Part shown: piece by piece, positions 32,970 to 41,442 of the stretch | How the letters are laid out: each line of letters starts with the position of its first letter | Numbering within the stretch: the first letter of the stretch is position 1 | NCBI GenBank assembly: GCA_964597045.1 | Contig: CAZQWE010000003.1 | Coordinates: forward strand, 218,985 to 282,984 | Reading direction: 5' to 3' | DNA: 64,000 bases | From: UBA9655 sp964597045 | Lineage (GTDB): Bacteria > Pseudomonadota > Alphaproteobacteria > UBA9655 | Made by a program: the position numbers and the translations under genes | Notes under the pieces: generated by a model | The model's input: the letters and a program-made list of their open reading frames with translations, nothing else | Told to the model about the DNA's origin: nothing | Database searches by the model: none

Positions 32970-34922
32970 CTAATCCCTCCCCAGCTCCTCAATACCCTCA
33001 AACTGCTTCAAGACTTCAGGATTAGCTAACGCTGTAAGGTTTCTTACAGGACGGCCATGAATGATTTCTCGGACAGTGAGCTCAACAATCTTCCCACTTT
33101 TTGTTCGAGGGATTTCAGTAATTTGTATGATCTTTGCAGGGACATGGCGCGGGGAGGCTCCTGTTCTGATGTTTTGCTTGATTTTTGTGATGAGTTCAGG
33201 GGTTACGGTAAGACCGTCTTTAAGAACAATAAACAAGATAACCCTGACATCCCCTTTCCAATCCTGGCCGACGACCAGACTCTCCATAACCTCAGGAATT
33301 TGCTCTACCTGACGGTATATCTCGGCTGTCCCTATCCGAACGCCACCTGGGTTCAAAACCGTGTCTGAGCGGCCAAATATGATGAATCCACCATGGTCTG
33401 TATGTTCAACATAATCCCCATGGCACCATACATTCGGGAACTTCTCAAAATATGCTGCATGGTACTTTTGATCTCCGTCCTTTCCCCAGAAAGTAACAGG
33501 CATGGAAGGGAAGGGGGTTCGGCAGACAAGTTCCCCTTTTTGGCCTGTGATAGGTTTCCCTTCGTCATTATAGACTTGAACGTCCATTCCGAGGCCAGAG
33601 CTTTGAAGTTCTCCACGCCACACAGGACTTATGGGACTGCCAAGGATGAAACAAGCAATGATGTCCGTTCCTCCCGAGATAGAGGCAAGATGAACTGAAG
33701 GTTTGATGTGCTCATAAACATAATCAAAACTCTCTGGCATGAGGGGAGAACCTGTTGAAGTGATCATCCGTAAATGTGAAAGATCATAGTGCTTCCGAGG
33801 ATAGAAATCTTCTTTATGAAGGAAATCAATGTACTTGGCAGATGTGCCAAAATGGGTGATCTTTTCTTCTTCTGCGTACTCCCAAAGGATGGGATCTGTA
33901 ACGGCACCATCATAAAGGCAGAGCGTAGCTCCTGAAGCTAGGGCTGATACTTGCCAATTCCACATCATCCATCCACAAGTCGTGAAATAAAAGAGCCGAT
34001 CTCCAGGCTTAATATCACAGTGGAGTTGATGCTCTTTGAGATGCTGGAGGAGAGTACCGCCGCCCCCATGAACAATGCACTTAGGAATGCCTGTAGTGCC
34101 TGAGGAATACATTATATAGACGGGATGATTAAATGGAACCTGCACGAAATCTATTTCACTATTTTTATTCTCCAAGAGAGTCGTCCAAGGTATAAGTTTT
34201 GAATGGGGTGGAAGCTCAGGCTTTTCTCCCGATATAGTGAACACAACAACCTTATTAATACTGGGTAAACCCTTAAGGAGATCCTCAATTTTATCTAAGG
34301 TATTAAAGTACTTCTTATTGTACCAATACCCGTTGGCCATAAACAGGATCTTAGGCTCAATTTGACCAAATCGGTCAAGGAGGCCACTCACGCCAAAATC
34401 CGGGGAAGCTGAAGTCCATATGGCCCCAAGCGAGGTTGTTGCGAGCATCGCAATAACGGCTTCAGGTGTGTTGGGAACGTAGCCTGCAACCCGGTCTCCC
34501 ATCCCGATACCTTGAGATTTAAGATAAGCAGCGACACTCGCGACTTGGGCGTAAAGCTCACCATAGGTTAGCTTCCTCTTGATATTGTTCTCTCCCCAAA
34601 AAATGAGTGCAATGTCATTTGAAGGGCGATCTCTTAAGAGATTCTGGGCAAAGTTAAGGGTTGCATCTTCAAAAAAACGACTCTTAAAAAGCTCAGGAGT
34701 TTGATGGATTTCTTGGCTCCCTTTATGAGAGGAAATAACTCCACAAAAATTCCATAGGAGTCTATAGAAATCCTCAAGATGCTGAATCGTCCAAGTATGA
34801 AGTTCTTTGTAATTTGAAATGTTCTGTCCAAAACGCCTATTCACTTCGTGTATAAAGTGCGTCATATTTGCTTGATTAATCAAGTTTTCAGTAGGATTCC
34901 ATATGGGATTTTGATTTGTCAT
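32970..34922 (-). CDS. Acetoacetyl-CoA synthetase
   Basis: A 650-residue ANL-superfamily ligase that activates acetoacetate with ATP and CoA. The AMP-binding motif is YIMYSSGTTGIPK (about 258-270). The N-terminal ACAS_N part (MTHFIHEVNRRFG) is followed by A3-A8 motifs such as GGTDIIACF and CHGDYVEHTDHGGFIIFGRSD, and the C-terminal lysine sits in PRTKSGKIVE. The ending GRPVRNLTALANPEVLKQF is the tail seen in acetoacetyl-CoA rather than acetyl-CoA synthetases. It would feed ketone-body carbon or polyhydroxybutyrate turnover into central metabolism. Confidence 0.92.
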   Translation of the reverse strand: MTNQNPIWNPTENLINQANMTHFIHEVNRRFGQNISNYKELHTWTIQHLEDFYRLLWNFCGVISSHKGSQEIHQTPELFKSRFFEDATLNFAQNLLRDRPSNDIALIFWGENNIKRKLTYGELYAQVASVAAYLKSQGIGMGDRVAGYVPNTPEAVIAMLATTSLGAIWTSASPDFGVSGLLDRFGQIEPKILFMANGYWYNKKYFNTLDKIEDLLKGLPSINKVVVFTISGEKPELPPHSKLIPWTTLLENKNSEIDFVQVPFNHPVYIMYSSGTTGIPKCIVHGGGGTLLQHLKEHQLHCDIKPGDRLFYFTTCGWMMWNWQVSALASGATLCLYDGAVTDPILWEYAEEEKITHFGTSAKYIDFLHKEDFYPRKHYDLSHLRMITSTGSPLMPESFDYVYEHIKPSVHLASISGGTDIIACFILGSPISPVWRGELQSSGLGMDVQVYNDEGKPITGQKGELVCRTPFPSMPVTFWGKDGDQKYHAAYFEKFPNVWCHGDYVEHTDHGGFIIFGRSDTVLNPGGVRIGTAEIYRQVEQIPEVMESLVVGQDWKGDVRVILFIVLKDGLTVTPELITKIKQNIRTGASPRHVPAKIIQITEIPRTKSGKIVELTVREIIHGRPVRNLTALANPEVLKQFEGIEELGRD

Positions 34923-34974
34923 GGGCGCAGATTATCATGAGTTTCTAATTGATGAAACGCTATCTTTCAGTAAT

Positions 34975-35607
34975 TTATGAATCAAGAGCCTCGGGTTTTA
35001 GAATGCTTTTCATCATATGCTCTCCAAGCCAGGCTTCGTAATCATCTGAGCTCCATCCTCTTTCAATAACAAATAGCCTATACATATCGCGACCCGTAAA
35101 GGCCCAAAAAATATCTCTGGCTTTTTCTCGCTTTAGGCCTGGTTTTAAGGCTTTTTCTATGATTTTTATGGCTGGTTCAAGTCTGTGGTATCTTCGTTCT
35201 TCTCTTTCATGTTCCAAATCTTTAAATTCTGGGGAAATCACCGAAGCGCCTCTCAAGAAATCCATTTGGGTTTTCTCAGCATCGTACATCAATCTTGCAA
35301 TTTTTGCTCCCATAAGCAGGACCTTTCGAGGATCATCAGTTGAAAGAGCTTCATCAATGAGGGCCTGATATTGCTCAGGTGGCAGAGCTTCATCCATGAG
35401 CGAGCGAAGAATTCCACGCTTTGATCCAAAGAGAGCATAAACCGTAGGGGTCGAGACATTCGCATTTTGTGCTAATTCATCAATTGTAACGCCCTCAAAG
35501 CCTTCTTTTGCAAAAAGGTCCTTAGCTTTCATTAAAATACGGTTTCTTGTTTGTAAAGCTTGAGCTTGCCGATTTTCAGAATTGTAAGCCCGTTTTTGCT
35601 TATTCAT
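34975..35607 (-). CDS. TetR/AcrR-family transcriptional regulator (second module)
   Basis: A 210-residue regulator with helix-turn-helix at about 17-62 (ILMKAKDLFAKEGFEGVTIDELAQNANVSTPTVYALFGSK). Its C-terminal domain is unlike that of the TetR at 30469. It is again divergent from a small NTF2-like gene, and a perfect interrupted palindrome lies between them (35686-35703). This repeats the gene arrangement seen 4 kb earlier. The ligand is unknown. Confidence 0.92.
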   Translation of the reverse strand: MNKQKRAYNSENRQAQALQTRNRILMKAKDLFAKEGFEGVTIDELAQNANVSTPTVYALFGSKRGILRSLMDEALPPEQYQALIDEALSTDDPRKVLLMGAKIARLMYDAEKTQMDFLRGASVISPEFKDLEHEREERRYHRLEPAIKIIEKALKPGLKREKARDIFWAFTGRDMYRLFVIERGWSSDDYEAWLGEHMMKSILKPEALDS

Positions 35608-35685
35608 ATTTTCAAGCCCCCGTTGTTGCGGGAAGACTACGCTGTCTCACAAATTCAATCAAGAAATTTAACACTTAACATATTA

Positions 35686-35703
35686 AATATAGTAAACTAT
35701 ATT
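35686..35703. promoter_or_regulatory. Putative operator of the second TetR/NTF2 module
   Basis: AATATAGTAAACTATATT: two perfect eight-base arms around a central AA, 28 bases before the NTF2-like start. It is unrelated in sequence to the GAACGTTC sites of the first module. Confidence 0.6.
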
Positions 35704-35731
35704 GAAATTATCTTAAGAAGGAGATTGAAAA

Positions 35732-36097
35732 ATGACGAGATACAAAGAGATAGCAAGAGAATTCTACACAGCGATGGGTCAGAAAAATATGGATCATCTG
35801 GAAAAAGGAGTTCATCCTGATATTCACTTTAAAGGACCATTAGATGAATTTAAAGGTAAGGAGACATATTTAACAGTCGTTCGCAATTTTACTGCCCTTT
35901 TGGAGGGCTTGAACATTCGTTCTGTAATGGCTGAGAATAACCAAGCCATTGTTGTTTACGATGTACTTTTTCCTGAACCTATTGGGACCTTACCAGGGGT
36001 TGCATTCATTACGTTTGAAGATGATCTGATTCGAAACGTTGAACTTGTTTACGATTCTCAAAAGATTATATCAAAAAAGGATGAGATTTTTTCCTAA
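35732..36097 (+). CDS. SnoaL/NTF2-like protein (cytoplasmic)
   Basis: A 121-residue single NTF2-fold domain. It begins YKEIAREFYTAMGQKNMDHLEKGVHPDIHFKGP, a typical SnoaL-like opening helix and loop, and carries FKGKETYLTVVRNF and the closing strand pair ending EDDLIRNVELVYD. No signal peptide is present, unlike the copy at 31192. The ATG has AAGGAG upstream. It is divergent from a TetR regulator with an operator-like palindrome between. Function unknown; isomerase- or hydrolase-type chemistry is possible in this fold. Confidence 0.82.
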   Translation: MTRYKEIAREFYTAMGQKNMDHLEKGVHPDIHFKGPLDEFKGKETYLTVVRNFTALLEGLNIRSVMAENNQAIVVYDVLFPEPIGTLPGVAFITFEDDLIRNVELVYDSQKIISKKDEIFS

Positions 36098-36124
36098 TCC
36101 TTGATTGTTATTTAATTAATTGAT

Positions 36125-36166
36125 AAATCCTGTAAAGCTCGATTAGCGAGCTTACAGGATTTTTTC
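36125..36166 (+). terminator. Rho-independent terminator after the NTF2-like gene
   Basis: AATCCTGTAA-GCTCG pairs with CGAGC-TTACAGGATT (one bulged A) around an ATTAG-type loop, followed by TTTTTTC. It ends the 35732 transcript before tag. Confidence 0.8.
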
Positions 36167-36193
36167 TTATTAAATCATAACTTCGAGGTTTTG

Positions 36194-36754
36194 ATGCCTA
36201 ATAAAAAAAGGTGCTTTGGAGAGAGCGGAGGTCTGCCTATGGCTGACTATCATGATCTGGAATGGGGGAAGCCTTCTCATGATGATCAGCATTTGTTTGA
36301 GATGCTTATTTTGGAAGGGGCACAAGCAGGTCTTTCTTGGGAGACAGTGCTCAAGAAACGGGAAGGATACCGTAAGGCTTTCCATAGCTTTGATCCAGTA
36401 AAGGTAGCTTCTATGACAGATCAGGATTTAGCAAAGTGTGCTGAGAATCCTGAGATTATTCGCAATAAGCTCAAAATCGAGAGTGCGCGTAGGAACGCAA
36501 GGGTCTTTCTTGAGATTCAAAAAGAATTTGGATCCTTTGATAAATATATTTGGGGATTTGTGAGTGGAAAACCCATTGAAAACAACTATCATTACTTTAA
36601 TGAACTTCCGAGTAAAACACCTACCAGTGATTTGATCTCTAAGGACCTTAAGAAGCGGGGAATGTCGTTTGTTGGCAGTACGATAATGTATGCCTTTATG
36701 CAAGCTGTAGGGATGGTCAATGATCATATTGAGGGCTGTTGGAAGAAAAGTTAG
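36194..36754 (+). CDS. tag: DNA-3-methyladenine glycosylase I
   Basis: A 186-residue Tag-family base-excision enzyme. The start has the zinc-ligand Cys in KKRCFGE, and the body has DYHDLEWGKPSHDDQHLFEMLILEGAQAGLSWETVLKKREGYRKAF, the strongest family block. SKDLKKRGMSFVGSTIMYAFMQAVGMVNDH near the end has the helix that carries the C-terminal ligand residues; the usual last Cys/His pair appears as H-x3-C (DHIEGC). A TTG precedes the ATG; the ATG at 36194 with GAGGT upstream is chosen. It removes 3-methyladenine from alkylated DNA. Confidence 0.95.
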   Translation: MPNKKRCFGESGGLPMADYHDLEWGKPSHDDQHLFEMLILEGAQAGLSWETVLKKREGYRKAFHSFDPVKVASMTDQDLAKCAENPEIIRNKLKIESARRNARVFLEIQKEFGSFDKYIWGFVSGKPIENNYHYFNELPSKTPTSDLISKDLKKRGMSFVGSTIMYAFMQAVGMVNDHIEGCWKKS

Positions 36755-36930
36755 TTCACTTTTTTGAGTTGTGCTGATTTAAGCATTTTTTTCGTCCAAC
36801 GAGGATTATCGTGATCAGCGCTTGCTCCTCTTTCAATCTCGTCTTCTGTCAAATTTTGTAGTCTATCCCAGTTCGTTTTTCCTTTATGAACGTTACGCCG
36901 GGAATAGTGAACGGTATTTTTTTCTTTCAT
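36751..36930 (-). CDS. Small antitoxin-like protein (59 residues)
   Basis: A short frame not overlapped by any better one. The ATG at 36930 has GGAGA seven bases upstream, and the stop overlaps the tag stop by three bases. The basic N-terminus (MKEKNTVHYSRRNVHKGKTNW) leads into DRLQNLTEDEIERGASADHDNPRW. The W-x-R-x-x-x-L-T-x-x-E-I pattern is shared by BrnA-like and other orphan antitoxin-type proteins. No BrnT-type toxin gene is adjacent. Calling it an antitoxin is tentative; that it is a real gene is more secure. Confidence 0.6.
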   Translation of the reverse strand: MKEKNTVHYSRRNVHKGKTNWDRLQNLTEDEIERGASADHDNPRWTKKMLKSAQLKKVN

Positions 36931-36998
36931 CTTCTTGCTCTCCTTGCAGAGATAAGTATCTAAAGTATAATAAGGAAAAAAATTAAAAGAAGAAAAAA

Positions 36999-37907
36999 AT
37001 GGTAAGCATCATCACAGATTCTCTCTTCAGGGAGCATGACACAGGTCCTTACCATCCTGAAAGGCCCGATAGATTTGATGCTGCATTAAGGGGTGTTGAG
37101 GGCCATAAAATCATAAACCCTCGAGATGCAACGGTTGATCAGCTCCTCCTGTGCCATACAGCTTCTTATATTGAGCGGGTGAAAAATGATGTTGAGCACG
37201 GTCTCTTTTATTTAAGCACAGATACGGTGGATACGGCTATTAGTCCCAAGTCATATGAGGCTGCTCTGCGCGCTGTTGGGGCAGTGTTGACGGCAGTTGA
37301 TCTTGTGATGACGGGTGAGGATAAGACGGCTTTTTGTTTGGTTCGCCCACCTGGACATCATGCTTGTTCTGATCGTGGTATGGGATTCTGTCTCTTCAAT
37401 AACATAGCGATTGGGGCACGATACGCTCAGAAAATATATGGCATAAAGCGCGTGCTCATTGTGGATTGGGATCTCCATCATGGAAATGGGACTCAAGAGA
37501 TCTTCAACAAGGATTCCAGCATCTTTTATTTCAGCACCCATCAATTTCCCCTCTTTCCTGGGACAGGATCCGAGGAAGATGAAGGAGTCTGGACGATGAT
37601 GAACATACCCATAAGAAATGAAGAGACTTCAAGAGAGGAAATTCTCCATGCTTTTCAAACTCTTCTGCCTCAGCAAATGGAGATATTTAAACCGGAGCTT
37701 GTTATGATTTCAGCAGGCTTTGATTCCCATGAAGCGGATCCTTTAGGGGGTCTACGTCTTAAAAGTGATGATTATGAGACGCTTACAAAAGCAGTCAAAA
37801 CAATAGCTGATACATATGCTTCAGATCGGATTGTGTCAGCCCTTGAAGGAGGATATAACCTAAGGGCCCTCGAGGAATCTGTGAGAGCCCATGTGAACGC
37901 TCTTTAA
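36999..37907 (+). CDS. Class II histone deacetylase-like amidohydrolase
   Basis: A 302-residue zinc deacetylase of the arginase/deacetylase fold. The active-site pieces are all present: HPERPDR at the start, RPPGHHACSDRGMGFCLFNN with the His dyad (about 119-138), VDWDLHHGNGTQ with zinc Asp/His (about 155-166), and SAGFDSHEADPLGG with the last zinc Asp. Bacterial relatives act on acetylpolyamines, acetoin-related targets or acetylated proteins; the substrate is not clear here. Its stop overlaps that of the convergent RTX gene by four bases. Confidence 0.93.
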   Translation: MVSIITDSLFREHDTGPYHPERPDRFDAALRGVEGHKIINPRDATVDQLLLCHTASYIERVKNDVEHGLFYLSTDTVDTAISPKSYEAALRAVGAVLTAVDLVMTGEDKTAFCLVRPPGHHACSDRGMGFCLFNNIAIGARYAQKIYGIKRVLIVDWDLHHGNGTQEIFNKDSSIFYFSTHQFPLFPGTGSEEDEGVWTMMNIPIRNEETSREEILHAFQTLLPQQMEIFKPELVMISAGFDSHEADPLGGLRLKSDDYETLTKAVKTIADTYASDRIVSALEGGYNLRALEESVRAHVNAL

Positions 37908-39343
37908 CCAAATACTTGCAAATGTGCTGAATCAACAACATCAAGAATGCTCGTTTGACCCGTATAGTTAATGGATGTAAAGTCAATTGAACTTCCGTTT
38001 TTGAAATTGATCATCAAATGACCACTTCCGTCATTCACCATATTTTTGATCATAGCATTGACGGCTGAAGCGCCATCACCACAATTGGATAAACCTGTAA
38101 ACTGTAAAATGTCTTTGACGCCCCCTGCATTGAAATCTAAGATTTGATCTGCGCCTGCAATTTTGTTTAAGGCAAAGGAAAAGCTATCAGCAGCATATTT
38201 TAAGTCAATGTTATTATTGTTTGTAAGAAGTGTAAGATTTTGAACATCTCCCACCATGACATCATTTCCAGAACCACCCACTAAAGTATCCTTACCGAAT
38301 AGAATTAACTCATGAGCCTTAGCATCCATTCCTAAAGTTAGGTTCTTGACATCACCAATGAGTGATCCGCCCTCACTTCCTGCAATTAATATGCTATCAC
38401 CTAGAACTAGTTTTAATTCTAGGGAATAGGGGAGTGCCGAAGCAACGGTGTTTGTGGCAATTCTGCTAAAGTTCTGAAAGTCACCAATCAAAACGTCGCC
38501 TGCACCAGAGCCACCTATAAGTGTGTTATCTCCACAGACACATTCATATGTTGCGGCTGTAAGACTACTTTTGTACATAGTCGCATACATACCATCTAAG
38601 GTCATGACTCTGTTGAGCGTATCACCTACAAGTAAGTCATTATTTCCAGACCCAGCGGAGAGAAAATTATCCCCACTGTTATCATGACAAATGACGAAAC
38701 TATTTTTATAATCACTAAGATAATTATTGAAGACGCCTACCAAGGTATCTGTACCACCACCTCCAAAGAGGTTAACTTGGCCAAAATGAGTTGTAATAAG
38801 CAATCCTTTTACATTGTTCACATGATGATCAACCGTTCCTACTAATCCTACAAGCGTGTCATTACCGGAACCTGAAATATATGTGATCGTTCCAACGTCA
38901 ACGGTAAATCCAACATAAGATGTATTTTGCTGAGTTTCGTTAAATTGACCATCGCCTGTAATATAATTACCGCCATCGCCCGCAATGACTAATGCATTAC
39001 CGTATACAAAGGGGATAATGAAAGGGTTTGCTTCTGTTCCTGCAACCGGTGCGCTGAGGACATTAAAATCAATTCTATCAACATCCGCGAATATGGTATT
39101 ATGTCCGCTGCCGGCTAATATTGTTGTATTAAATCCTGCGTGTAAACTTCCACCTAAAATAGTATTATTTCCATTGCCAGCGGCTATAATATTATTACCC
39201 GATAGCCCCCCAATAACCGTATCATTTCCATTTCCGCTAAATACTAGAAAATTACCTGAGAGAGCTGAAAGATCAATCACATTACTTGAAATTGTACCAA
39301 AAATAACTTCATATGTTATTCCACCAATTACTACCGAAGCCAT
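37904..39343 (-). CDS. RTX-repeat calcium-binding protein, probably type I secreted
   Basis: A 479-residue protein with no N-terminal signal, built of irregular glycine/Asp-rich repeats: SGNGNDTVIGG, AGNGNNTILGG, SGSGNDTLVG, GGGGTDTLVG, AGSGNNDLLVGD, GGSGNDVMVGD. A recurring GDV/K-NLTL unit links several of them. The C-terminal about 95 residues (ADQILDFNAGGVKDILQF and after) resemble the ends of type I secretion substrates. The ATG at 39343 has AAGGGG eight bases upstream. No HlyB/HlyD/TolC genes are in the window. It lacks any recognisable enzyme domain, so a surface or secreted structural protein is the best guess. Confidence 0.85.
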   Translation of the reverse strand: MASVVIGGITYEVIFGTISSNVIDLSALSGNFLVFSGNGNDTVIGGLSGNNIIAAGNGNNTILGGSLHAGFNTTILAGSGHNTIFADVDRIDFNVLSAPVAGTEANPFIIPFVYGNALVIAGDGGNYITGDGQFNETQQNTSYVGFTVDVGTITYISGSGNDTLVGLVGTVDHHVNNVKGLLITTHFGQVNLFGGGGTDTLVGVFNNYLSDYKNSFVICHDNSGDNFLSAGSGNNDLLVGDTLNRVMTLDGMYATMYKSSLTAATYECVCGDNTLIGGSGAGDVLIGDFQNFSRIATNTVASALPYSLELKLVLGDSILIAGSEGGSLIGDVKNLTLGMDAKAHELILFGKDTLVGGSGNDVMVGDVQNLTLLTNNNNIDLKYAADSFSFALNKIAGADQILDFNAGGVKDILQFTGLSNCGDGASAVNAMIKNMVNDGSGHLMINFKNGSSIDFTSINYTGQTSILDVVDSAHLQVFG

Positions 39344-39352
39344 GAAAATCAC

Positions 39353-39529
39353 CCCTTTTTACCAAAATATAAATTATAACTAACTTATATTATATTTATA
39401 TAATAAAATAAAAAGTGTTAATAATTAGTTAATAATTATTATATTTAGCTTATTAAGATTTTCTATGCTCGGTCGTACGAATGTCTTTGGAAATGGTGGA
39501 TGTGTAAGTGATAGGATCTATTTCAAAGT
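39353..39529. other. AT-rich spacer between RTX and MFS genes
   Basis: Both neighbours read leftward. The left half (39360-39450) is almost pure A/T and likely holds the RTX promoter; no gene seen. Confidence 0.4.
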
Positions 39530-40816
39530 TTAAGCTTTTTGCGGTGCAAAAGGGATAACTTTCGTTTTCATCAGCGTTCCAATCGTTACAGCAATTGTGA
39601 CTGAACAAGCAACCATTAAGTAATATGCTACACTGGTTACACCTCCGCCGTTTTGGATGAGCCACATAGAAATAATAGGGGCCACACCGCCGAAAGCAAT
39701 GGAGGTAAAGTTCCAGCAGAAAGCCACGCTTGTTGCACGGATATTCGTTGGGAATGATTCAGCCACAATTGGGTTGAGAGTTCCTTCAGTTGCACCAATA
39801 AACACGCCCATCAGAAGGGACATGGCAAATATGAGGGAGGTGTAGCCACTTTCCAAGGAATTGATGAAGGGAAGAACAGAGACAAAGATTCCAATGGTGC
39901 CTAGAAGAATAATATAACGCTTGTTCATTTTATCTGAGAGATAGCCGAAAATCACTGTTGAGATGGTGTAGCTAACAAGTGTCATAAGATTGAAGAGGCC
40001 GGCTGTATGGGAATCATAGCCTAAGAAATCGATCATCATGGTTTTACCAAAGATAAAGACAACGAAGAATGAGATCTGGGTGGTAAGGAAGATTGCAAAC
40101 AAACCCAGGACTTTTGATTTGTGATTCTTAAAAAGCTCAGCCAGGGGGTTGCGAAGGATTTCTTGACTTTGTTGCGCAATCACGAAGTCAGGGCTTTCGA
40201 GCAAGTTACGCCTCATATAAAAGGCAAGCAAACTCCCAACAACACTGATAAAGAAGGGAACACGCCAGGCGTAAGAATACAGGTCCTCTTGAGAAACCCA
40301 TGACTCAACAATAAAGATGGTGCACGCACTGAGGACAAGACCAGTACCAACGCCAGTGAGGGCCAGGGTTCCAAAAAAGCCGCGCTTGTTGTGGGGGACG
40401 GATTCATACAAATAAACGCACGATGCTCCGAACTCGCCACCTAGGGCCACACCTTGAATGATGCGCAAAAGAATGAGGATGAATGGGGCAGCTATGCCAA
40501 TTTGATTATAGGTTGGGAGCAGTCCAATACAAAGTGTGGGAATGGACATAAGGAGGATGGTTATGGTGAGCATTTTCTTCCGGCTGATTTTATCACCGAT
40601 ATACCCAAAAATGATCCCACCAAGAGGTCTTGCAGCAAGTCCAACAGCAAAGGTAGAAAAGGTCAAAATCATGGAAACAAAACGATTATCTGTTGGAAAG
40701 AAAAGAGTGCTGATAACTGTCGAGAAATAAGCATAGAGGGCATATTCATACCACTCAAGAATATTCCCGATGGAAGAAGAGACTACGGACGTGATAATTT
40801 TTTTATTTTGAGTCAT
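39530..40816 (-). CDS. MFS transporter, metabolite:H+ symporter (ProP-like) family
   Basis: A 428-residue twelve-helix transporter. It has the MHS-family start (SSIGNILEWYEYALYAY), the loop-2 motif GGIIFGYIGDKISRKK (about 65-80), and GVALGGEFGASCVYLYE in helix 4. Relatives import osmolytes (ProP), dicarboxylates, alpha-ketoglutarate or shikimate; the substrate cannot be decided. The frame extends 36 codons upstream into the divergent acetyltransferase gene, but the ATG at 40816 fits the family N-terminus. Confidence 0.92.
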   Translation of the reverse strand: MTQNKKIITSVVSSSIGNILEWYEYALYAYFSTVISTLFFPTDNRFVSMILTFSTFAVGLAARPLGGIIFGYIGDKISRKKMLTITILLMSIPTLCIGLLPTYNQIGIAAPFILILLRIIQGVALGGEFGASCVYLYESVPHNKRGFFGTLALTGVGTGLVLSACTIFIVESWVSQEDLYSYAWRVPFFISVVGSLLAFYMRRNLLESPDFVIAQQSQEILRNPLAELFKNHKSKVLGLFAIFLTTQISFFVVFIFGKTMMIDFLGYDSHTAGLFNLMTLVSYTISTVIFGYLSDKMNKRYIILLGTIGIFVSVLPFINSLESGYTSLIFAMSLLMGVFIGATEGTLNPIVAESFPTNIRATSVAFCWNFTSIAFGGVAPIISMWLIQNGGGVTSVAYYLMVACSVTIAVTIGTLMKTKVIPFAPQKA

Positions 40817-40891
40817 GTTTAACAAATACCTTGAAGTCCATACTTGCGCAAGAGTCACTTGCATAAATTCATTCACTTTTAGAACTGTGAA

Positions 40892-41428
40892 ATGACTAGA
40901 ATCATTCGTCCCGCCCAGTTTCAAGATATTGACTCTCTAAATGTTCTCATTCAAGCATCTGCAGTTGAGTTGAGTAAGTTAGACTATTCCTCTGCAGAGA
41001 TTAATGGCCTCATGAAGTATGTATTTGGCGTTGATACAGAACTCGTTGAAGACCAAAGTTATTTTGTCATTGTGGAAGGTGATGCGCCCATCGCTTGTGG
41101 AGGCTGGAGCAGGCGGCGAACTCTGTTTGGGAGTGATGCTTGTGAAGCTCGTGAAAGCGGATATTTGGATCCAGGGAAAGATGCGGCTAAGATTCGGGCA
41201 TTCTTTGTACATCCAGATTATGCAAGGCAAGGTCTCGCGAAGTGGCTTATGGACACGTGTGAGAATGAAGCGAAGAAATTTGGCTTCCATAAGACTGAGC
41301 TCATGTCTACACTCCCTGGTATCAAATTCTATGAATCTCAAGGATACAAGGGAGAGAACTTGATAGACTACACCTTACCGAGCGGCCTTAAAGTAAGGTT
41401 CTTGCCCATGAGTAAAGTCCTTAGTTAA
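40892..41428 (+). CDS. GNAT-family N-acetyltransferase
   Basis: A 178-residue GNAT protein. The acetyl-CoA site is the A motif at about residues 105-125 (AFFVHPDYARQGLAKWLMDTCE, with the R/Q-x-x-G-x-A/G pattern as RQGLAK). Strand beta-4 precedes it, and GFHKTELMSTLPGIKFYESQGY follows as motif B. The substrate is unknown. It is divergent from the MFS gene with 75 bases between. Confidence 0.9.
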   Translation: MTRIIRPAQFQDIDSLNVLIQASAVELSKLDYSSAEINGLMKYVFGVDTELVEDQSYFVIVEGDAPIACGGWSRRRTLFGSDACEARESGYLDPGKDAAKIRAFFVHPDYARQGLAKWLMDTCENEAKKFGFHKTELMSTLPGIKFYESQGYKGENLIDYTLPSGLKVRFLPMSKVLS

Positions 41429-41442
41429 ACTTGAAACTGTCT

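Noticed and set aside
31665..36097. A genomic island bounded by the two TetR/NTF2 modules
   Set aside because: The operators and regulators differ in sequence, I found no flanking direct repeats, and acetoacetyl-CoA synthetase inside looks like ordinary core metabolism.
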